Of a stretch of 52,650 nucleotides of DNA, positions 1 through 9,885 are shown one piece after another (the stretch's first letter is position 1; each line of letters opens with the position of its first letter). This DNA is from Burkholderiales bacterium (GTDB lineage: Bacteria > Pseudomonadota > Gammaproteobacteria > Burkholderiales > Burkholderiaceae). A model generated the notes under the pieces. The model worked only from the letters and a program-made list of their open reading frames with translations, had not been told where the DNA came from and made no database searches. The DNA is taken from the NCBI GenBank assembly GCA_026225235.1, contig JAMFSK010000062.1:1-52650 (forward strand), read 5' to 3'. The position numbers and the translations under genes are program-made.

Positions 1-609
1 GAGCTGACGCTTCTCGGCGCGGCAGGCAGCCTTGTGTTCGGCCATCTTGCGCTCGCCATGCAGCTTGTGCGAAAGGCACCGCTACGCTGGGCCGCACGGC
101 TCTATATCAGCTTCATGCGCGGCACGCCTGCGCTCGTGCAATTGTTCGTGTTGTTCTTCGCCCTACCGCAGATCGGACTCGGCGGCAGGCCAATGCTGGC
201 TGCGGCACTCACGCTCGGTTTGAACAGCGGCGCTTACACGGCGGAGATCCTGCGCGGCAACCTGCGCGTGGTGACGAGCGGTCAGATCGAAGCCGCCGTC
301 GCGCTCGGCATGCCGCCGTGGCGCATCGCATTGCGTATTGGACTGCCACAGATACTGAAATCCAGTCTGCCTGCGTTGATCAACGAATTTACGATTCTGC
401 TGAAGACGACGCCACTTGCGTCGGTCGTGGCCGTCACTGAGCTGACGTATGCCGGTCAGATGGTGATTGCCCGCACTTACACCTCGTCGCAGGTGATGTT
501 GCTGGTCAGCGCAGGGTATCTGGCGGTTGCGTTGCCGGTCATTTATCTCGGCCGCCGTGCCCATGGCGCCCCGCCTACTGCACGACGTGCCGTCGGAGCC
601 GCACGATGA
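1..609 (+). CDS. Polar amino-acid-type ABC transporter permease (5' truncated by window edge)
   Basis: Inner-membrane permease of the HisM/GlnP family, the pore subunit of an ABC importer for small nitrogenous solutes. The reading frame is open from base 1, so the start lies before the window. The visible part carries the family signature '[10 protein letters not shown]', then hydrophobic segments and the cytoplasmic coupling-helix region ('[21 protein letters not shown]', cut here to its core EAAVALGM). Its stop overlaps the start of the second permease in an ATGA arrangement at 606-609, showing translational coupling. With the next permease and the ATPase it forms a heteromeric transporter; no substrate-binding protein is inside the window, and it probably lies upstream. 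The downstream DUF1989 and allantoicase genes suggest a ureide or related nitrogen compound as substrate, which is inference. Confidence 0.88.
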   Translation, partial: ELTLLGAAGSLVFGHLALAMQLVRKAPLRWAARLYISFMRGTPALVQLFVLFFALPQIGLGGRPMLAAALTLGLNSGAYTAEILRGNLRVVTSGQIEAAVALGMPPWRIALRIGLPQILKSSLPALINEFTILLKTTPLASVVAVTELTYAGQMVIARTYTSSQVMLLVSAGYLAVALPVIYLGRRAHGAPPTARRAVGAAR

Positions 610-1280
610 AATTCGATCTGAGTGTGATCTCCGGCTATGGGCCCGCGCTCGCCAGAGGGTTCGGCGGCACGATCTGGCTCTGTCTCGCGGGCGCGCTGAT
701 GGCCGGGATACTCGGAATCATGCTGACCGTGGGCCAACGGCGTGGCGGCCCTTTGCTGAGCAAGTTGATTCGCGCTTATACGGCACTGACGCTCGGCTTG
801 CCGCTGCTGGTACTGCTGTATGTCATGTTCTTTGTGTTGCCGGAATTCGGCGTGCTCTTGCCTGCTCCTCTGGTCGGTACGCTCACGCTGGCGATCTACT
901 ACGGCCCCTATGTGGCGGAAGTCATCCTGGCCGCGATTGCAGCGGTGCCAGCAGGTACTGTGGAGGCCGGCGTGGCTATCGGTATGTCGCCGTTTTCGAT
1001 CGCCCGTCGCATCATCGCACCGCAGGCACTGCCCCTGCTGCTGCCGACACTCACGGGTCTGATGATTGGCCTCCTCAAGGACTCCGCGCTGCTCTCCGTC
1101 ATCTCCGTGCACGAATTCATGTTCGCGGCGAAGGAGGTCGTGTCCGAGACCTACGCGCCGCTCGAAGTCTATTTCGTCGTTGCGCTGGTGTACTGGGCCG
1201 CAACCTCCGTCATCCACTTCTCGACTCGCCACTGGGAACGCCGCCTTGGGCGTGCTCATGGGGTCGCACTGCCTCGGTGA
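606..1280 (+). CDS. Polar amino-acid-type ABC transporter permease, second subunit
   Basis: A 224-residue inner-membrane permease of the same HisQ/HisM family as the preceding gene. It has an N-terminal membrane segment (about residues 15-40), a second near 60-85, the coupling motif '[17 protein letters not shown]' around residue 120, and a C-terminal membrane segment. The ATG lies inside the ATGA overlap with the upstream permease. Two permeases of this family normally form a heterodimer under one ATPase dimer. The stop is only 5 bases before the ATPase start. Family assignment is firm; the transported compound is not visible in the sequence. Confidence 0.88.
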   Translation: MKFDLSVISGYGPALARGFGGTIWLCLAGALMAGILGIMLTVGQRRGGPLLSKLIRAYTALTLGLPLLVLLYVMFFVLPEFGVLLPAPLVGTLTLAIYYGPYVAEVILAAIAAVPAGTVEAGVAIGMSPFSIARRIIAPQALPLLLPTLTGLMIGLLKDSALLSVISVHEFMFAAKEVVSETYAPLEVYFVVALVYWAATSVIHFSTRHWERRLGRAHGVALPR

Positions 1281-1285
1281 TCCGC

Positions 1286-2092
1286 ATGAATAGCATGGAC
1301 AGCGGCGCCCCGGTCGCGTTGAAAGCGAGCGGCATCGTCAAGTCGTTCGGCGTCAATCGCATACTCGATGGTGTCAGCCTCACCGTCACGCGCGGCGAAG
1401 TCGTCTGTGTGCTCGGCCCGTCGGGCTCAGGCAAGTCGACGCTGTTGCGTTGTCTGAACTGGCTCGCACCGCCCGATGAAGGTGCGGTGTGGATCGGCGA
1501 CGAGCGCGTGGGGATGCGCGAGACCTCTGGCGGAGCGACGAGCCCCCGTCCGGATCGGGAGATACGTGCCCAGCGCAGCCGGATCGGCATGGTGTTTCAA
1601 AGCTTCAACCTGTGGCCGCATATGACCGTGCTCGAGAACGTCATGGAAGGCCTGCTGTCCGTGAAGCGCATGGCACGCCTCGAGGCCAGCGATCTCGCGA
1701 TCGACGCGCTGCGCAACGTGGGTTTGAGTGGCAAGCACACGGCCACTCCCGCGAATTTGTCGGGCGGTCAACAGCAGCGCGTGGCGATCGCACGGACGCT
1801 CGCGATGGCGCCCGAGGTGATTCTCTTTGATGAGCCCACGAGCGCGCTCGATCCCGAACTCGTCGGCGAAGTCCTCACCAGCATGCGCGAGCTTGCGTCT
1901 CGTCAGACCACAATGATCGTCGTCACCCATGAGATCGGTTTTGCGCGCGACGTGGCCGATCGCGTGATCTTCATGGACGGCGGACGCATCGTTGAAGAGG
2001 GACCGCCTGCGCAGATCCTCGATCACCCATCGTCGACGCGACTGCGTCAATTTCTCTCTCGATTCACTCCAGAAAACCTTGCTCATGACTGA
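1286..2092 (+). CDS. Polar amino-acid-type ABC transporter ATP-binding protein
   Basis: A 268-residue ABC ATPase of the GlnQ/HisP group that energises the importer formed with the two upstream permeases. Visible motifs: Walker [10 protein letters not shown] (44-52), Q-loop glutamine 105, signature LSGGQQQR (158-165), Walker B VILFDEP (178-184) and H-loop histidine 215. I chose the ATG at 1286 because it places the normal N-terminus about 43 residues before Walker A; the same frame is open further upstream, but that stretch overlaps the permease and is not ABC-like. The insert between Walker A and the Q-loop is slightly long and Gly/Arg-rich. The stop overlaps the next gene by 8 bases. Confidence 0.93.
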   Translation: MNSMDSGAPVALKASGIVKSFGVNRILDGVSLTVTRGEVVCVLGPSGSGKSTLLRCLNWLAPPDEGAVWIGDERVGMRETSGGATSPRPDREIRAQRSRIGMVFQSFNLWPHMTVLENVMEGLLSVKRMARLEASDLAIDALRNVGLSGKHTATPANLSGGQQQRVAIARTLAMAPEVILFDEPTSALDPELVGEVLTSMRELASRQTTMIVVTHEIGFARDVADRVIFMDGGRIVEEGPPAQILDHPSSTRLRQFLSRFTPENLAHD

Positions 2093-2762
2093 ACCCACTC
2101 CCCCCATTCACCCGACACTGACCGTGCCCGCGGGGCACGGCAAAGCAGTCCGCCTGACAGCCGGACAAGCCGTGCGCGTCATCAACACCCATGGCACGCA
2201 AGTGGTCGACTGCTGGGCCTGGAACGCCTATGACCTCGACGAATACATGTGCATGGAGACCACGCGCGTCTGGAACCAGCATCTGAACCCGGTGGTCGGC
2301 GACAGCTTCGTGACCAACAAGCGGCATCCGGTGCTCACGGTTGTCGAAGACACGACGCCTGGCGTGCATGACACGTTCATGGCGGCCTGTGACCGCAAGC
2401 GCTATGAGTTGCTCGGTGTGCGCGGCTACCACCGCAATTGCTGCGACAATATGTTCGAAGGCATGTTCGAACTCGGCGTCACGCCACCGCGTGCCAACCT
2501 TGCGTCGTTCAACATCTTCATGAACATCCGCGTGCAGCCTGACGGCATCACGCTGCATACATTGCCTACCGTCACAAAGCCAGGCCAATACATCACCCTG
2601 CGTGCGGAGATGGATTGCTTTGTGGCGTTTTCCGCGTGTCCGCAGGACATCGTCAAGATCCAGGGCCAGGGCGACAACACACCGAAGCCCGTCGATGTGG
2701 CCGTGCTCGATCACGTCGCCTCAGACTTGCAGGGCACGCAGTCCTGGGTGCCGCAAAACTAA
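2085..2762 (+). CDS. DUF1989 (urea carboxylase-associated-like) protein
   Basis: A 225-residue protein of the DUF1989 family, members of which occur beside urea or guanidine carboxylase and other nitrogen-compound genes; the biochemical role is poorly defined. Visible: an N-terminal '[20 protein letters not shown]' beta-rich start, a 'CWAWNAYD' segment near residue 43, '[14 protein letters not shown]' near 115-130 with two adjacent cysteines that could bind metal, and '[10 protein letters not shown]' near the C-terminus. I chose the ATG at 2085, which overlaps the ATPase stop by 8 bases; this implies coupled translation and the same operon as the transporter. These proteins often occur as pairs; only one copy is seen here. 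Family is fairly sure, function unknown. Confidence 0.82.
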   Translation: MTEPTPPIHPTLTVPAGHGKAVRLTAGQAVRVINTHGTQVVDCWAWNAYDLDEYMCMETTRVWNQHLNPVVGDSFVTNKRHPVLTVVEDTTPGVHDTFMAACDRKRYELLGVRGYHRNCCDNMFEGMFELGVTPPRANLASFNIFMNIRVQPDGITLHTLPTVTKPGQYITLRAEMDCFVAFSACPQDIVKIQGQGDNTPKPVDVAVLDHVASDLQGTQSWVPQN

Positions 2763-2842
2763 GCGCCCGAGCGCATCGGTTCTCTGCCTATCACTGACGC
2801 TGTCCCGCCGAGCGTGTTCCTTTTCTTGCATCGATAAACCAC

Positions 2843-3847
2843 ATGGCCCTATCCGCTTTCGAAGCCGACGCACCCGCCTTTGCGCGCACCGGCATCAACC
2901 TCGCTGACCCGCGCCTCGGCGCGCGGGCAATTGCCACGAGCGACGATTTTTTTGCGCCCATGGCGCGCATGCTCAACCCTGAGCCCGCGGTTTTCATTCC
3001 AGGGAAATACGACGATCACGGCAAGTGGATGGACGGCTGGGAATCTCGGCGCAAGCGTGTGAACGGTCACGACTTTTGCGTCGTCAAACTCGGCGTAGCG
3101 GGGACGCTCACCGGCGTCGACATCGATACTAGCCACTTCACGGGGAATTTTCCGCCTGCTGCCTCGCTTGAGGCATGCCGCTCGTCAACCGACATTCCAC
3201 CGGGCGACGCAGGCTGGACCGAAGTCCTGGCTGCTACTTCTCTGAAGGGTAATGCACATCACTTTCGGGCCATTGAAGCCGGCCAGGATGATGTCTTCAC
3301 ACACATTCGGTTGAATATCTATCCCGATGGCGGCATCGCGCGTTTACGCATTTTTGGCAAGCCACGTCCGGAACTTGTGCCGGGCGCTGAAATGGACCTC
3401 GCAGCGGCAATGAACGGTGCGCGCATCGTTGCAGCGAACAATCAGCACTATGGATTTGCATCGAATATGTTGCTGCCCACACCGGCGGCGAACATCGGTG
3501 AAGGTTGGGAGACGCGTCGCCGGCGAGAGCCGGGCAACGACTGGTGCATCATCAAACTGGCGACACCGGGTGAGATCGACGGGATTGTCGTCGACACCGC
3601 GCATTTCAAGGGCAACTACGCCGATCAGTGCTCAGTACAGGGGGCATTCGTGAGCGGAGGCACGGATGACTCGCTGGTTACGCAGTCGATGTTCTGGCCT
3701 GTTCTGCTGAGCCAGCAGAAGTTGCAGATGGATCATCTGCATGAGTTTGCGCCGGAGCGGGTTGTGCCGGTCACCCATGTGCGCTTCAACATTTACCCGG
3801 ACGGTGGGGTATCGAGACTCAGATTGAGAGGCCGCGCGCTGGGGTAG
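2843..3847 (+). CDS. alc: Allantoicase
   Basis: Allantoicase hydrolyses allantoate to ureidoglycolate and urea in purine (ureide) degradation. The 334-residue product is the normal size and consists of two homologous halves: each has a 'GW..RR' segment (GWESRRKR near 70, GWETRRRR near 220), a 'DT.HF.GN' segment (DTSHFTGN and DTAHFKGN) and a closing 'NIYPDGG..RLR' segment (near 155 and 320). This internal duplication is diagnostic of the family. It lies 80 bases after the DUF1989 gene on the same strand, so it probably belongs to the same transcription unit as the ABC importer. The next step (ureidoglycolate lyase, urease) is not in the window. Confidence 0.95.
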   Translation: MALSAFEADAPAFARTGINLADPRLGARAIATSDDFFAPMARMLNPEPAVFIPGKYDDHGKWMDGWESRRKRVNGHDFCVVKLGVAGTLTGVDIDTSHFTGNFPPAASLEACRSSTDIPPGDAGWTEVLAATSLKGNAHHFRAIEAGQDDVFTHIRLNIYPDGGIARLRIFGKPRPELVPGAEMDLAAAMNGARIVAANNQHYGFASNMLLPTPAANIGEGWETRRRREPGNDWCIIKLATPGEIDGIVVDTAHFKGNYADQCSVQGAFVSGGTDDSLVTQSMFWPVLLSQQKLQMDHLHEFAPERVVPVTHVRFNIYPDGGVSRLRLRGRALG

Positions 3848-3880
3848 GTCCTGGCGTCGTCGCGCAATGATATGCGCCGG

Positions 3881-3914
3881 AAAAAACAAAAGCCCTGAAT
3901 TGCTCAGGGCTTTG
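3881..3914 (-). terminator. Rho-independent terminator after tRNA-Ala
   Basis: A perfect 10-bp stem (3889-3898 with 3904-3913) and 5-base loop. Read on the minus strand it is followed by a T-rich run (TTTGTTTTTT). It lies 30 bases beyond the tRNA 3' end. It may also slow transcription coming the other way from allantoicase, although the plus-strand side has no long T-run. Confidence 0.85.
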
Positions 3915-3942
3915 TCGATACTACTGCGTTCTGCAAATTTCT

Positions 3943-4018
<76 letters not shown>

Positions 4019-4034
4019 CGTGCAGAGAAACGAG

Positions 4035-4063
4035 ATATTAAAGAACCCTCGCCTCCTTGTAAA
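4035..4063 (-). promoter_or_regulatory. Sigma-70-type promoter for tRNA-Ala
   Basis: On the minus strand a -35 box TTTACA (4058-4063) is separated by exactly 17 bases from a -10 box TAATAT (4035-4040). The predicted start lies about 8-10 bases before the tRNA 5' end. It sits between the gltX stop and the tRNA, which argues for independent transcription of the tRNA. Confidence 0.7.
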
Positions 4064-4085
4064 TACCCCGCCCCAAGAAATTTGC

Positions 4086-5480
4086 TCAAACTTGCGCGAG
4101 CCGCGATAGCACGACCTCGCGGCCGAACAACTGGAGCACGGCATCAATCGACGGTGTATGCGTGGTGCCGGCAACGAGCAACCGCACAGGCATCGCAAGC
4201 TGGGGCATCTTGAGCTTGTGGGCGCCGAGCGTAGCCTTAAAGGCGGCGCTGATCGCTTCACGTGTCCATTCGACTTCACGCAAGGCCGCCGCAAGGTCCG
4301 CGACCACGGGCTTGATCGCATCGGTCAGATGCTGCTCGCGTGAAGCCGCATCGGGTGCCGGTATCGCATAGAACATCGTCGCGCTCTCAGCCAGTTCCTT
4401 GACGGTGTGCGCGCGGTCCTTGAACAGGCCGACCACCTGTTCGAGCGCCGGCCCCTTCGACCAGTCGATATCCAGCGCCTTGAGAAACGGCTCAGCGAGC
4501 GTGGCCAGACGCGCGTTGTCCGCTTCCTTCAGGTATTGGTTGTTGAGCCACTTAAGCTTGTCGGGATCGTAAGCAGCCGGCGACGTGCCGAGGTGCTCGA
4601 GATCGAACCATTCAACGAATTGATCCCGCGAAAAAATTTCGGCGTCGCCATGTGCCCAGCCGAGTCGTGCGAGATAGTTGAGCACGGCCTCAGGCAGGAA
4701 ACCCTCGTCGCGATACTGCATCACGCTCATCGCGCCATTGCGCTTGGACATCTTCTCGCCGGCTTCGTTAAGCACCGTCGGCAAGTGGGCATAGACCGGC
4801 GTTTCATAGCCGAGCGCGCGCAAGATGTTGATCTGGCGTGGAGTGTTATTGACGTGGTCGTCGCCCCGGATCACATGGGTGATCTTCATGTCGAGGTCGT
4901 CGATGACCACGCAGAAATTGTAGGTCGGTGTGCCGTCCTGGCGCGCGATCACGAGGTCGTCGAGCTCTTCATTGGAGATCTCGATATGACCCTTGACGGC
5001 GTCGTCCCACGCCACGATACCGGTCAGCGGGTTGCGGAAGCGAATCACGGGCGCTACGCCCGCTGGCGGCGTCGGCAGCACCTTATCCGGCTCCGGGCGC
5101 CAGGTGCCGTCATAGCGAGGCTTTTCGCCACGCACACGCTGGGCTTCGCGCAGGGCGTCGAGTTCTTCGGTCGACATGTAGCAGTGATAGGCGAGGCCTT
5201 TGTCCATCATGTCGCGCAACGCGTCGCGATAGCGATCCATGCGTTGCATCTGATAGAACGGCCCCTCGTCGATATCGAGTCCGAGCCATTCCATGCCCTC
5301 GAGAATCACATCGACCGCTTCCTGGCTCGAGCGCTCGACGTCCGTGTCTTCGATGCGCAGGATGAAGGAGCCCTTGTTATGGCGCGCAAAGGCCCAGGGA
5401 TAGAGCGCCGAGCGGATGTTGCCGAGGTGGATGAAACCGGTCGGGCTGGGGGCAAAGCGGGTACGGACGGGTGTGGTCAT
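4086..5480 (-). CDS. gltX: Glutamyl-tRNA synthetase
   Basis: A class I aminoacyl-tRNA synthetase that charges tRNA-Glu. The 464-residue length is typical. The HIGH-type nucleotide-binding motif is HLGN (18-21) within '[13 protein letters not shown]', and the second class I motif KMSKR is at 243-247. The 'EDTD' (44-47) and '[12 protein letters not shown]' (205-216) segments are also characteristic. The N-terminus ([15 protein letters not shown]) is canonical, so the ATG at 5480 is secure. A consensus -10 box lies about 75 bases upstream. It is transcribed towards the tRNA-Ala gene. Confidence 0.98.
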   Translation of the reverse strand: MTTPVRTRFAPSPTGFIHLGNIRSALYPWAFARHNKGSFILRIEDTDVERSSQEAVDVILEGMEWLGLDIDEGPFYQMQRMDRYRDALRDMMDKGLAYHCYMSTEELDALREAQRVRGEKPRYDGTWRPEPDKVLPTPPAGVAPVIRFRNPLTGIVAWDDAVKGHIEISNEELDDLVIARQDGTPTYNFCVVIDDLDMKITHVIRGDDHVNNTPRQINILRALGYETPVYAHLPTVLNEAGEKMSKRNGAMSVMQYRDEGFLPEAVLNYLARLGWAHGDAEIFSRDQFVEWFDLEHLGTSPAAYDPDKLKWLNNQYLKEADNARLATLAEPFLKALDIDWSKGPALEQVVGLFKDRAHTVKELAESATMFYAIPAPDAASREQHLTDAIKPVVADLAAALREVEWTREAISAAFKATLGAHKLKMPQLAMPVRLLVAGTTHTPSIDAVLQLFGREVVLSRLAQV

Positions 5481-5554
5481 GGGGTCGACGGGCAGGTCTC
5501 GTGCGGCGGATGCGTTCGACGGACGACAGACGAATGTCAGGGAATAAGCATGAA

Positions 5555-5560
5555 ATTATA
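5555..5560 (-). promoter_or_regulatory. Likely gltX -10 box
   Basis: A perfect TATAAT on the minus strand, about 75 bases upstream of gltX, within the 360-base gap before the patatin gene. I see no good -35 box at 16-18 bases, so the assignment is moderate. The rest of 5481-5840 holds only the patatin -10 box and ribosome-binding site. Confidence 0.5.
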
Positions 5561-5803
5561 TCAGCCACCTGCGGTCGAACCGGGTCGGCGGTGCGGGTGC
5601 TGTGCCTGTGCCGATGTCGCCTGCGAGGCAGAGCGAGGCTAACCGCAGTGCGTTTCGCTTTGGCTCGTCTCGCAGACGGCCCTTCCTCCACACCACGACG
5701 CGTCGCATGATTCGCATGACGCGAATCGCAACCCTCGCCAGCGTCGAGACAATTTGTCACCAGATGAATCGACTTGCCGCGATGCTTCAGCGCCTCACGA
5801 CTC

Positions 5804-5809
5804 TATAAT
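5804..5809 (+). promoter_or_regulatory. Likely promoter (-10 box) of the patatin-like gene
   Basis: A perfect TATAAT on the plus strand, 31 bases before the chosen ATG at 5841, with a GGAG ribosome-binding site at 5827-5830 between them. The -35 region at the 17-base distance (GATGCT) is weak, so activator help or a lenient -35 is possible. Confidence 0.5.
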
Positions 5810-5840
5810 TGCCCCGCACTGCTGCCGGAGAAGTTCTTTG

Positions 5841-7010
5841 ATGCCGTATCCCGACCACGACGCGATTGAAGCGTCTGCCGCCCGAATCACCCCCTCGAAC
5901 CTTTCAAACCCTGCAACGCCGCGCCTGCGCGGAGCAGCAACGCCCGCCATTTCGCTCAGCCGCTGGATTCGTTCGAGTGCGATCGCCCTCAGCCTCGTGC
6001 TCGGCGCCTGCGCGAGCAGCCCGCCTTCGCTCAGGACCACGACGCCGATCACAAGTGGCACGGTCGGCACCATCGTCGCGCCAGGCACACCCAATGCAGC
6101 TGGCGGCGCAGAAGTAGGCAACGCAGCGGGCTCGCCAGCCGCACCCGGTTCACCTCTCGCCCCCTCGCCCGTGCCACCCCTGAGCCAGGCGCGGCCGCGC
6201 GAGATCCGCATCGGGCTCGCGCTCGGCGGCGGTGCGGCCAGAGGTTTTGCGCATATCGGGGTCATCAAGGCGCTCGAGGCGCATGGCATTCACCCTGATC
6301 TCGTTGCAGGCACCAGCGCGGGCTCCGTCGTAGCCGCGCTGTATGCGTCGGGCATGAGCGGCCTGCAGATGAACAAGGCGGCGCTCAAGCTCGACGAAGC
6401 CTCGATCAGTGACTGGGCGATGCCGTTTCGCTCACGCGGATTTCTCAAAGGCGTTGCGCTTGAGAACTACCTGAACACCACGCTGAACAACCGCAAAATC
6501 GAGCAGCTCAAGATGCCGCTTGGCATTGTTGCGACCGACCTGCGCACTGGCGAGCCGATCCTGTTCCAGCGTGGCAACACCGGGCAGGCTGTGCGAGCCT
6601 CCTGCAGCGTGCCGTCGATTTTTGAACCGGTGACCATCGGGGGTCACGAGTATGTCGATGGAGGTCTGGTGAGCCCGGTTCCTGCGGCTTTCGCGCACAA
6701 GATGGGCGCTGACTTCGTGATTGCGGTCGATATCTCGTCGCGCCCAGAAAGCGGCGTCACGGTGAGCTCGCTCGATATGCTGATGCAGACCTTCACGATC
6801 ATGGGTCAGACGATCAAGGCCTACGAACTGGACAAGTACGCCAACGTGGTGATCCGGCCGAACCTGGCCAAGATGGGCGGGGCGGACTTTGCCGACCGCA
6901 ATGCGGCGATTCTCGCGGGCGAGGAAGCGGTCCAGACGGCATGGCCGGAGATCGAGCGCAAGCTGGCCGCGGCACGTCTGGCGCCCGCCGATGTAACCAG
7001 CTCACGCTGA
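5841..7010 (+). CDS. Patatin-like phospholipase lipoprotein (RssA-like)
   Basis: A 389-residue patatin-family lipid acyl hydrolase. The oxyanion-hole segment 'LALGGGAARGFAHIGV' is near 127-141, the nucleophile elbow GTSAGS has Ser159, and the dyad Asp273 is in DGG, so the catalytic residues are complete. A lipobox LGAC puts the lipidated cysteine at 57, followed by a Pro/Ala/Gly-rich linker to about 115, which suggests an envelope-anchored enzyme. The ATG at 5841 has a GGAG site 10 bases upstream, but it leaves an unusually long n-region of about 40 residues before the hydrophobic stretch; no later canonical start fits. A further in-frame ATG exists at 6273 but would remove the oxyanion hole. 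It is convergent with the NlpC/P60 gene. Confidence 0.9.
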   Translation: MPYPDHDAIEASAARITPSNLSNPATPRLRGAATPAISLSRWIRSSAIALSLVLGACASSPPSLRTTTPITSGTVGTIVAPGTPNAAGGAEVGNAAGSPAAPGSPLAPSPVPPLSQARPREIRIGLALGGGAARGFAHIGVIKALEAHGIHPDLVAGTSAGSVVAALYASGMSGLQMNKAALKLDEASISDWAMPFRSRGFLKGVALENYLNTTLNNRKIEQLKMPLGIVATDLRTGEPILFQRGNTGQAVRASCSVPSIFEPVTIGGHEYVDGGLVSPVPAAFAHKMGADFVIAVDISSRPESGVTVSSLDMLMQTFTIMGQTIKAYELDKYANVVIRPNLAKMGGADFADRNAAILAGEEAVQTAWPEIERKLAAARLAPADVTSSR

Positions 7011-7120
7011 GGGCGAGTACGCCGGTAGCGGACGCCGTTCCAGGCGGATTGGCTACAGCGGCCGCCCTGCGGCGCTCGTGCACCCAACGTCTCCGCGGCC
7101 CAGACTTACCCCACGGAAAT

Positions 7121-7162
7121 GCAAAGAGCCCCTGCCGGTCGATGACCTCAGGGGCTCTTTGC
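7121..7162. terminator. Bidirectional terminator between convergent genes
   Basis: A perfect 14-bp stem (7121-7134 with 7149-7162) and 14-base loop, with A/T runs inside the arms so that both strands end in a CTCTTTGC-type tail. It lies between the patatin gene (ends 7010) and the NlpC/P60 gene (ends 7216), which converge. Confidence 0.75.
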
Positions 7163-7215
7163 TTAAACCTTCATGACAGCGCGCCGTAGCGTCCTGTCCG
7201 ATTCCATCCAACGAC

Positions 7216-7899
7216 TTATTCCGCGTCCGCGCTGCCAGCCAGACTGTTCACACTGGCCTTAATATCGGCGGGACTACCCGTGAACGATGCTTCGACACGG
7301 CGGGCGCCCGTAAAGCGCTTTTCCCAATAGCCGTCATCAAGCTCATCGACGCGGATCTTGCTGCCGGTCGACGGCGAATGCACGAACTTGTTGTCGCCGA
7401 TATAGATCCCGACGTGCGAGAAGGTGCGGCGCATCGTATTAAAGAACACAAGGTCGCCCGGCTTAAGGTCTGTCATCTTGACCTTTTCGCCCATCTGGCT
7501 CATCTCTTCGGCACGTCGCGGCAGGGTCATGCCGAGCGTGTCACGAAACACGTAGCGCACGAAACCCGAGCAATCGAGTCCGGAATCCGGTGAATTGCCG
7601 CCCCACTGGTAGCGCACGCCGATCATGTTGAGTGCACCAACGACGACCGTACCGGCTTTCGAGGCGACACCCGACAGGAAGGACTGCGTGCTACGCGAAA
7701 CCGCAGACGTCGAACTATCGGCGGCCGGTGTAGGCGTTTCAGTGACTGCGCCAAAGGCATTGGCAGTGATTGCGCTTGCAGTCGAGCTTATGGTGCCGGC
7801 TTCGTCTGCGATCGCTACGTTCGCACCAGCGATGATCGCAGTTGTGAAAGCAGCAATCAGCGCGCGCTCACAAAACTTTCTCGTTTTTCGGTGATGCAT
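7216..7899 (-). CDS. C40 family (NlpC/P60) peptidoglycan endopeptidase, secreted
   Basis: A 227-residue exported cysteine peptidase that cleaves peptide links in peptidoglycan. Residues 1-31 form a signal peptide (basic start, hydrophobic core, AxA-type end). A low-complexity Ala/Thr/Ser linker (33-75) precedes the NlpC/P60 domain. Catalytic Cys110 is in 'SGLDCSGFVRYVF', His162 in 'FSHVGIYIG', and His174 in 'KFVHSPSTG'. Length and layout fit Burkholderia single-domain NlpC/P60 proteins. A near-consensus promoter lies about 60 bases upstream. Confidence 0.94.
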   Translation of the reverse strand: MHHRKTRKFCERALIAAFTTAIIAGANVAIADEAGTISSTASAITANAFGAVTETPTPAADSSTSAVSRSTQSFLSGVASKAGTVVVGALNMIGVRYQWGGNSPDSGLDCSGFVRYVFRDTLGMTLPRRAEEMSQMGEKVKMTDLKPGDLVFFNTMRRTFSHVGIYIGDNKFVHSPSTGSKIRVDELDDGYWEKRFTGARRVEASFTGSPADIKASVNSLAGSADAE

Positions 7900-7962
7900 C
7901 GGTCGGTAATGTTGACTCAGGCTGCCAGGCTTGTGGCCCGGGGGTTGCGTAAAGTTTGGGGG

Positions 7963-7991
7963 ATACTAGCTAGATACTATTTCTGTGTCAA
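7963..7991 (-). promoter_or_regulatory. Near-consensus sigma-70 promoter for the NlpC/P60 gene
   Basis: On the minus strand a perfect -35 box TTGACA (7986-7991) is 17 bases from a -10 box TAGTAT (7963-7968). The predicted start leaves a leader of roughly 57 bases. The spacer repeats the TAGTAT hexamer, so a second, shifted -10 is possible. The remaining part of the 7900-8268 gap shows no gene I can support. Confidence 0.75.
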
Positions 7992-8268
7992 AACAAAAAG
8001 CAGTAAACGCTCACCGTCTTGGTGCTGTTTAGCGCCGTATCCCTTGCCGCGCAAAGCTTTGCGCCCTACCAAACGAATGCTTCGAACGAATGTATTTGTA
8101 AGCTTTAGAGAATCAGGCACTATTTTAATGCCTGAACTCGCTCGCCAACCCGCCCTGCCCGGCCAATCAAGCACCGCCGTGGCGCGCCCCCGTGCGCTGC
8201 CGCACGCAAATCCCTCGTTGTTATCTTTCATTACGGCAAGCTGCGAGAGAACTTGAGAGGCGCCTGCA

Positions 8269-9885
8269 CTAAACACGCTCACGACCCTCAAACGCGGCTG
8301 CGAGCAGTTTCTGGGTGTAGGGGTGCCGGGGGGAGGTAATGAGCGTCTCTGCGTCGCCCTGCTCGACGATGACGCCGTCCTGCATTACGGCGATCCGGTG
8401 CGCCATCGCGCGGATCACGTCGAGGTCATGGCTGATAAAGAGGTATCCCAGGTTGTACTTCTGCTGAAGCCCTACCAACAGCTTCAGCACCTGCTGCTGG
8501 ATCGATACATCGAGCGCGCTGGTCGGCTCGTCCAGAACGAGAATCTGCGGTCCGAGCACCAACGCACGGGCGATAGCGATGCGTTGCCGCTGCCCTCCGG
8601 AGAACTCGTGCGGATAACGCTGCAGCAGGGTCCGGTCGAGCCCCACATCTCGTAGCCCCCCGATCACACGCTCACGCAAAGCCGACGCCGACAGTGCCGG
8701 CTGGTGCAAGGCCAGACCTTCGCCCACGATCTGCTCGATGGTCTGACGCGGGGACAGCGAACCGTAGGGGTCCTGGAACACCACCTGCACCTGCCCCCGA
8801 AACGCCTTCTCCCGGGCTCCGCGAAACGTCGTCAGCGACTCACCATGAAACGATACCGAGCCGCCTGAGAGCGCCTGGAGGCCCAGCATCGCCATGGCGA
8901 GCGTCGACTTGCCGCTGCCCGACTCACCGACGATACCGACCGTCTCACCCTGACGGAGCTCGATGTTGACGCCTTTCACGGCGTCAAAGCGGTCGCGGCC
9001 AAACCAGCCGGCCAGCCCCGGCCGGTTGGTCGAATAAGAGACGCTGAGGTCTTGCGTGGAGAGCAGCACCGGCGCGATCGGCAACACGGAAAGCAACGCG
9101 CGCTCGGGACGGCTCGCGATTAGTTTTTGCGTATATGGATGCTCGGGATGGCCGAAGACGCGCTCGACCGTACCGGACTCCACCACGGCGCCGCGCTCCA
9201 TCACGGCCACACGATGCGCAAAACGCCGCACGAGGTTCAGGTCGTGGGTGATCATCAAGATCGCCATGCCGCGTTGACGCGCCTCCTCTCGCTGGAGGTC
9301 GAGCAACAAGTCGAGGATCTGGGCGCGCACCGTCACGTCGAGCGCGGTCGTCGGTTCATCGGCAATCAACAGGCGCGGCCGGCACGCAAGCGCCATAGCA
9401 ATCATCGCCCGTTGACGCTGGCCGCCCGACAACTGATGCGGGAAGTGATCAATGCGTCGCTCCGCGTCGGCGATCCCCGTGCGGTCGAGCAGCTTGAGCG
9501 CACGCCGCCGCGCGTCCGCACGTGACACCTGATCGTGCTGGATCACGGCCTCGGCGATTTGTTCGCCGATCGAGAACAGCGGATTGAGCGCTGTCATCGG
9601 CTCCTGAAAGATCATCGCAATGTCGGCACCGCGGATGCCGCGCATTGCGCGTTCGCTTTTCTGGAGCAGGTCTTCCCCTGCAAAACGGATCGAACCTGTG
9701 ACCTGGGCATCGGCGAGCAGACGCAGGATGGCCAGCGCGGTCACGCTTTTGCCCGAGCCCGACTCACCCACCAGCGCAACACGTTCGCCGGGCTGAATCT
9801 GCAAGTCGAGCTGATCGACCGCGACCGTCGAACCAAATCGCACAGAAAGCTTCTCGATCGAGAGCAGATCGGTCGAATCGGTCAT
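8269..9885 (-). CDS. yejF: Oligopeptide/microcin C-type ABC transporter, double ATPase subunit
   Basis: A 538-residue protein with two complete ABC ATPase domains in one chain, as in E. coli YejF. The first Walker A is GESGSGKS (40-47), with signature LSGGQRQR and Walker B LLIADEP. The second half repeats these with GESGSGKST, FSGGQRQR and LVLDEPT. I chose the start at 9885 (MTDSTDLL), which overlaps the permease stop by 4 bases; the frame is open 100 codons further but that part lies inside the permease gene. It is the last gene of yejABEF and energises peptide import across the inner membrane. Confidence 0.93.
   Translation of the reverse strand: MTDSTDLLSIEKLSVRFGSTVAVDQLDLQIQPGERVALVGESGSGKSVTALAILRLLADAQVTGSIRFAGEDLLQKSERAMRGIRGADIAMIFQEPMTALNPLFSIGEQIAEAVIQHDQVSRADARRRALKLLDRTGIADAERRIDHFPHQLSGGQRQRAMIAMALACRPRLLIADEPTTALDVTVRAQILDLLLDLQREEARQRGMAILMITHDLNLVRRFAHRVAVMERGAVVESGTVERVFGHPEHPYTQKLIASRPERALLSVLPIAPVLLSTQDLSVSYSTNRPGLAGWFGRDRFDAVKGVNIELRQGETVGIVGESGSGKSTLAMAMLGLQALSGGSVSFHGESLTTFRGAREKAFRGQVQVVFQDPYGSLSPRQTIEQIVGEGLALHQPALSASALRERVIGGLRDVGLDRTLLQRYPHEFSGGQRQRIAIARALVLGPQILVLDEPTSALDVSIQQQVLKLLVGLQQKYNLGYLFISHDLDVIRAMAHRIAVMQDGVIVEQGDAETLITSPRHPYTQKLLAAAFEGRERV

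Noticed and set aside
527..1285. In-frame extension of the ABC ATPase gene by 253 codons
   Set aside because: It overlaps the second permease, has no ABC features and no ribosome-binding site; the ATG at 1286 gives the normal N-terminus.
4407..5642. Long plus-strand frame opposite gltX
   Set aside because: It is antisense to a certain gene; high GC leaves open frames on the opposite strand. No family features.
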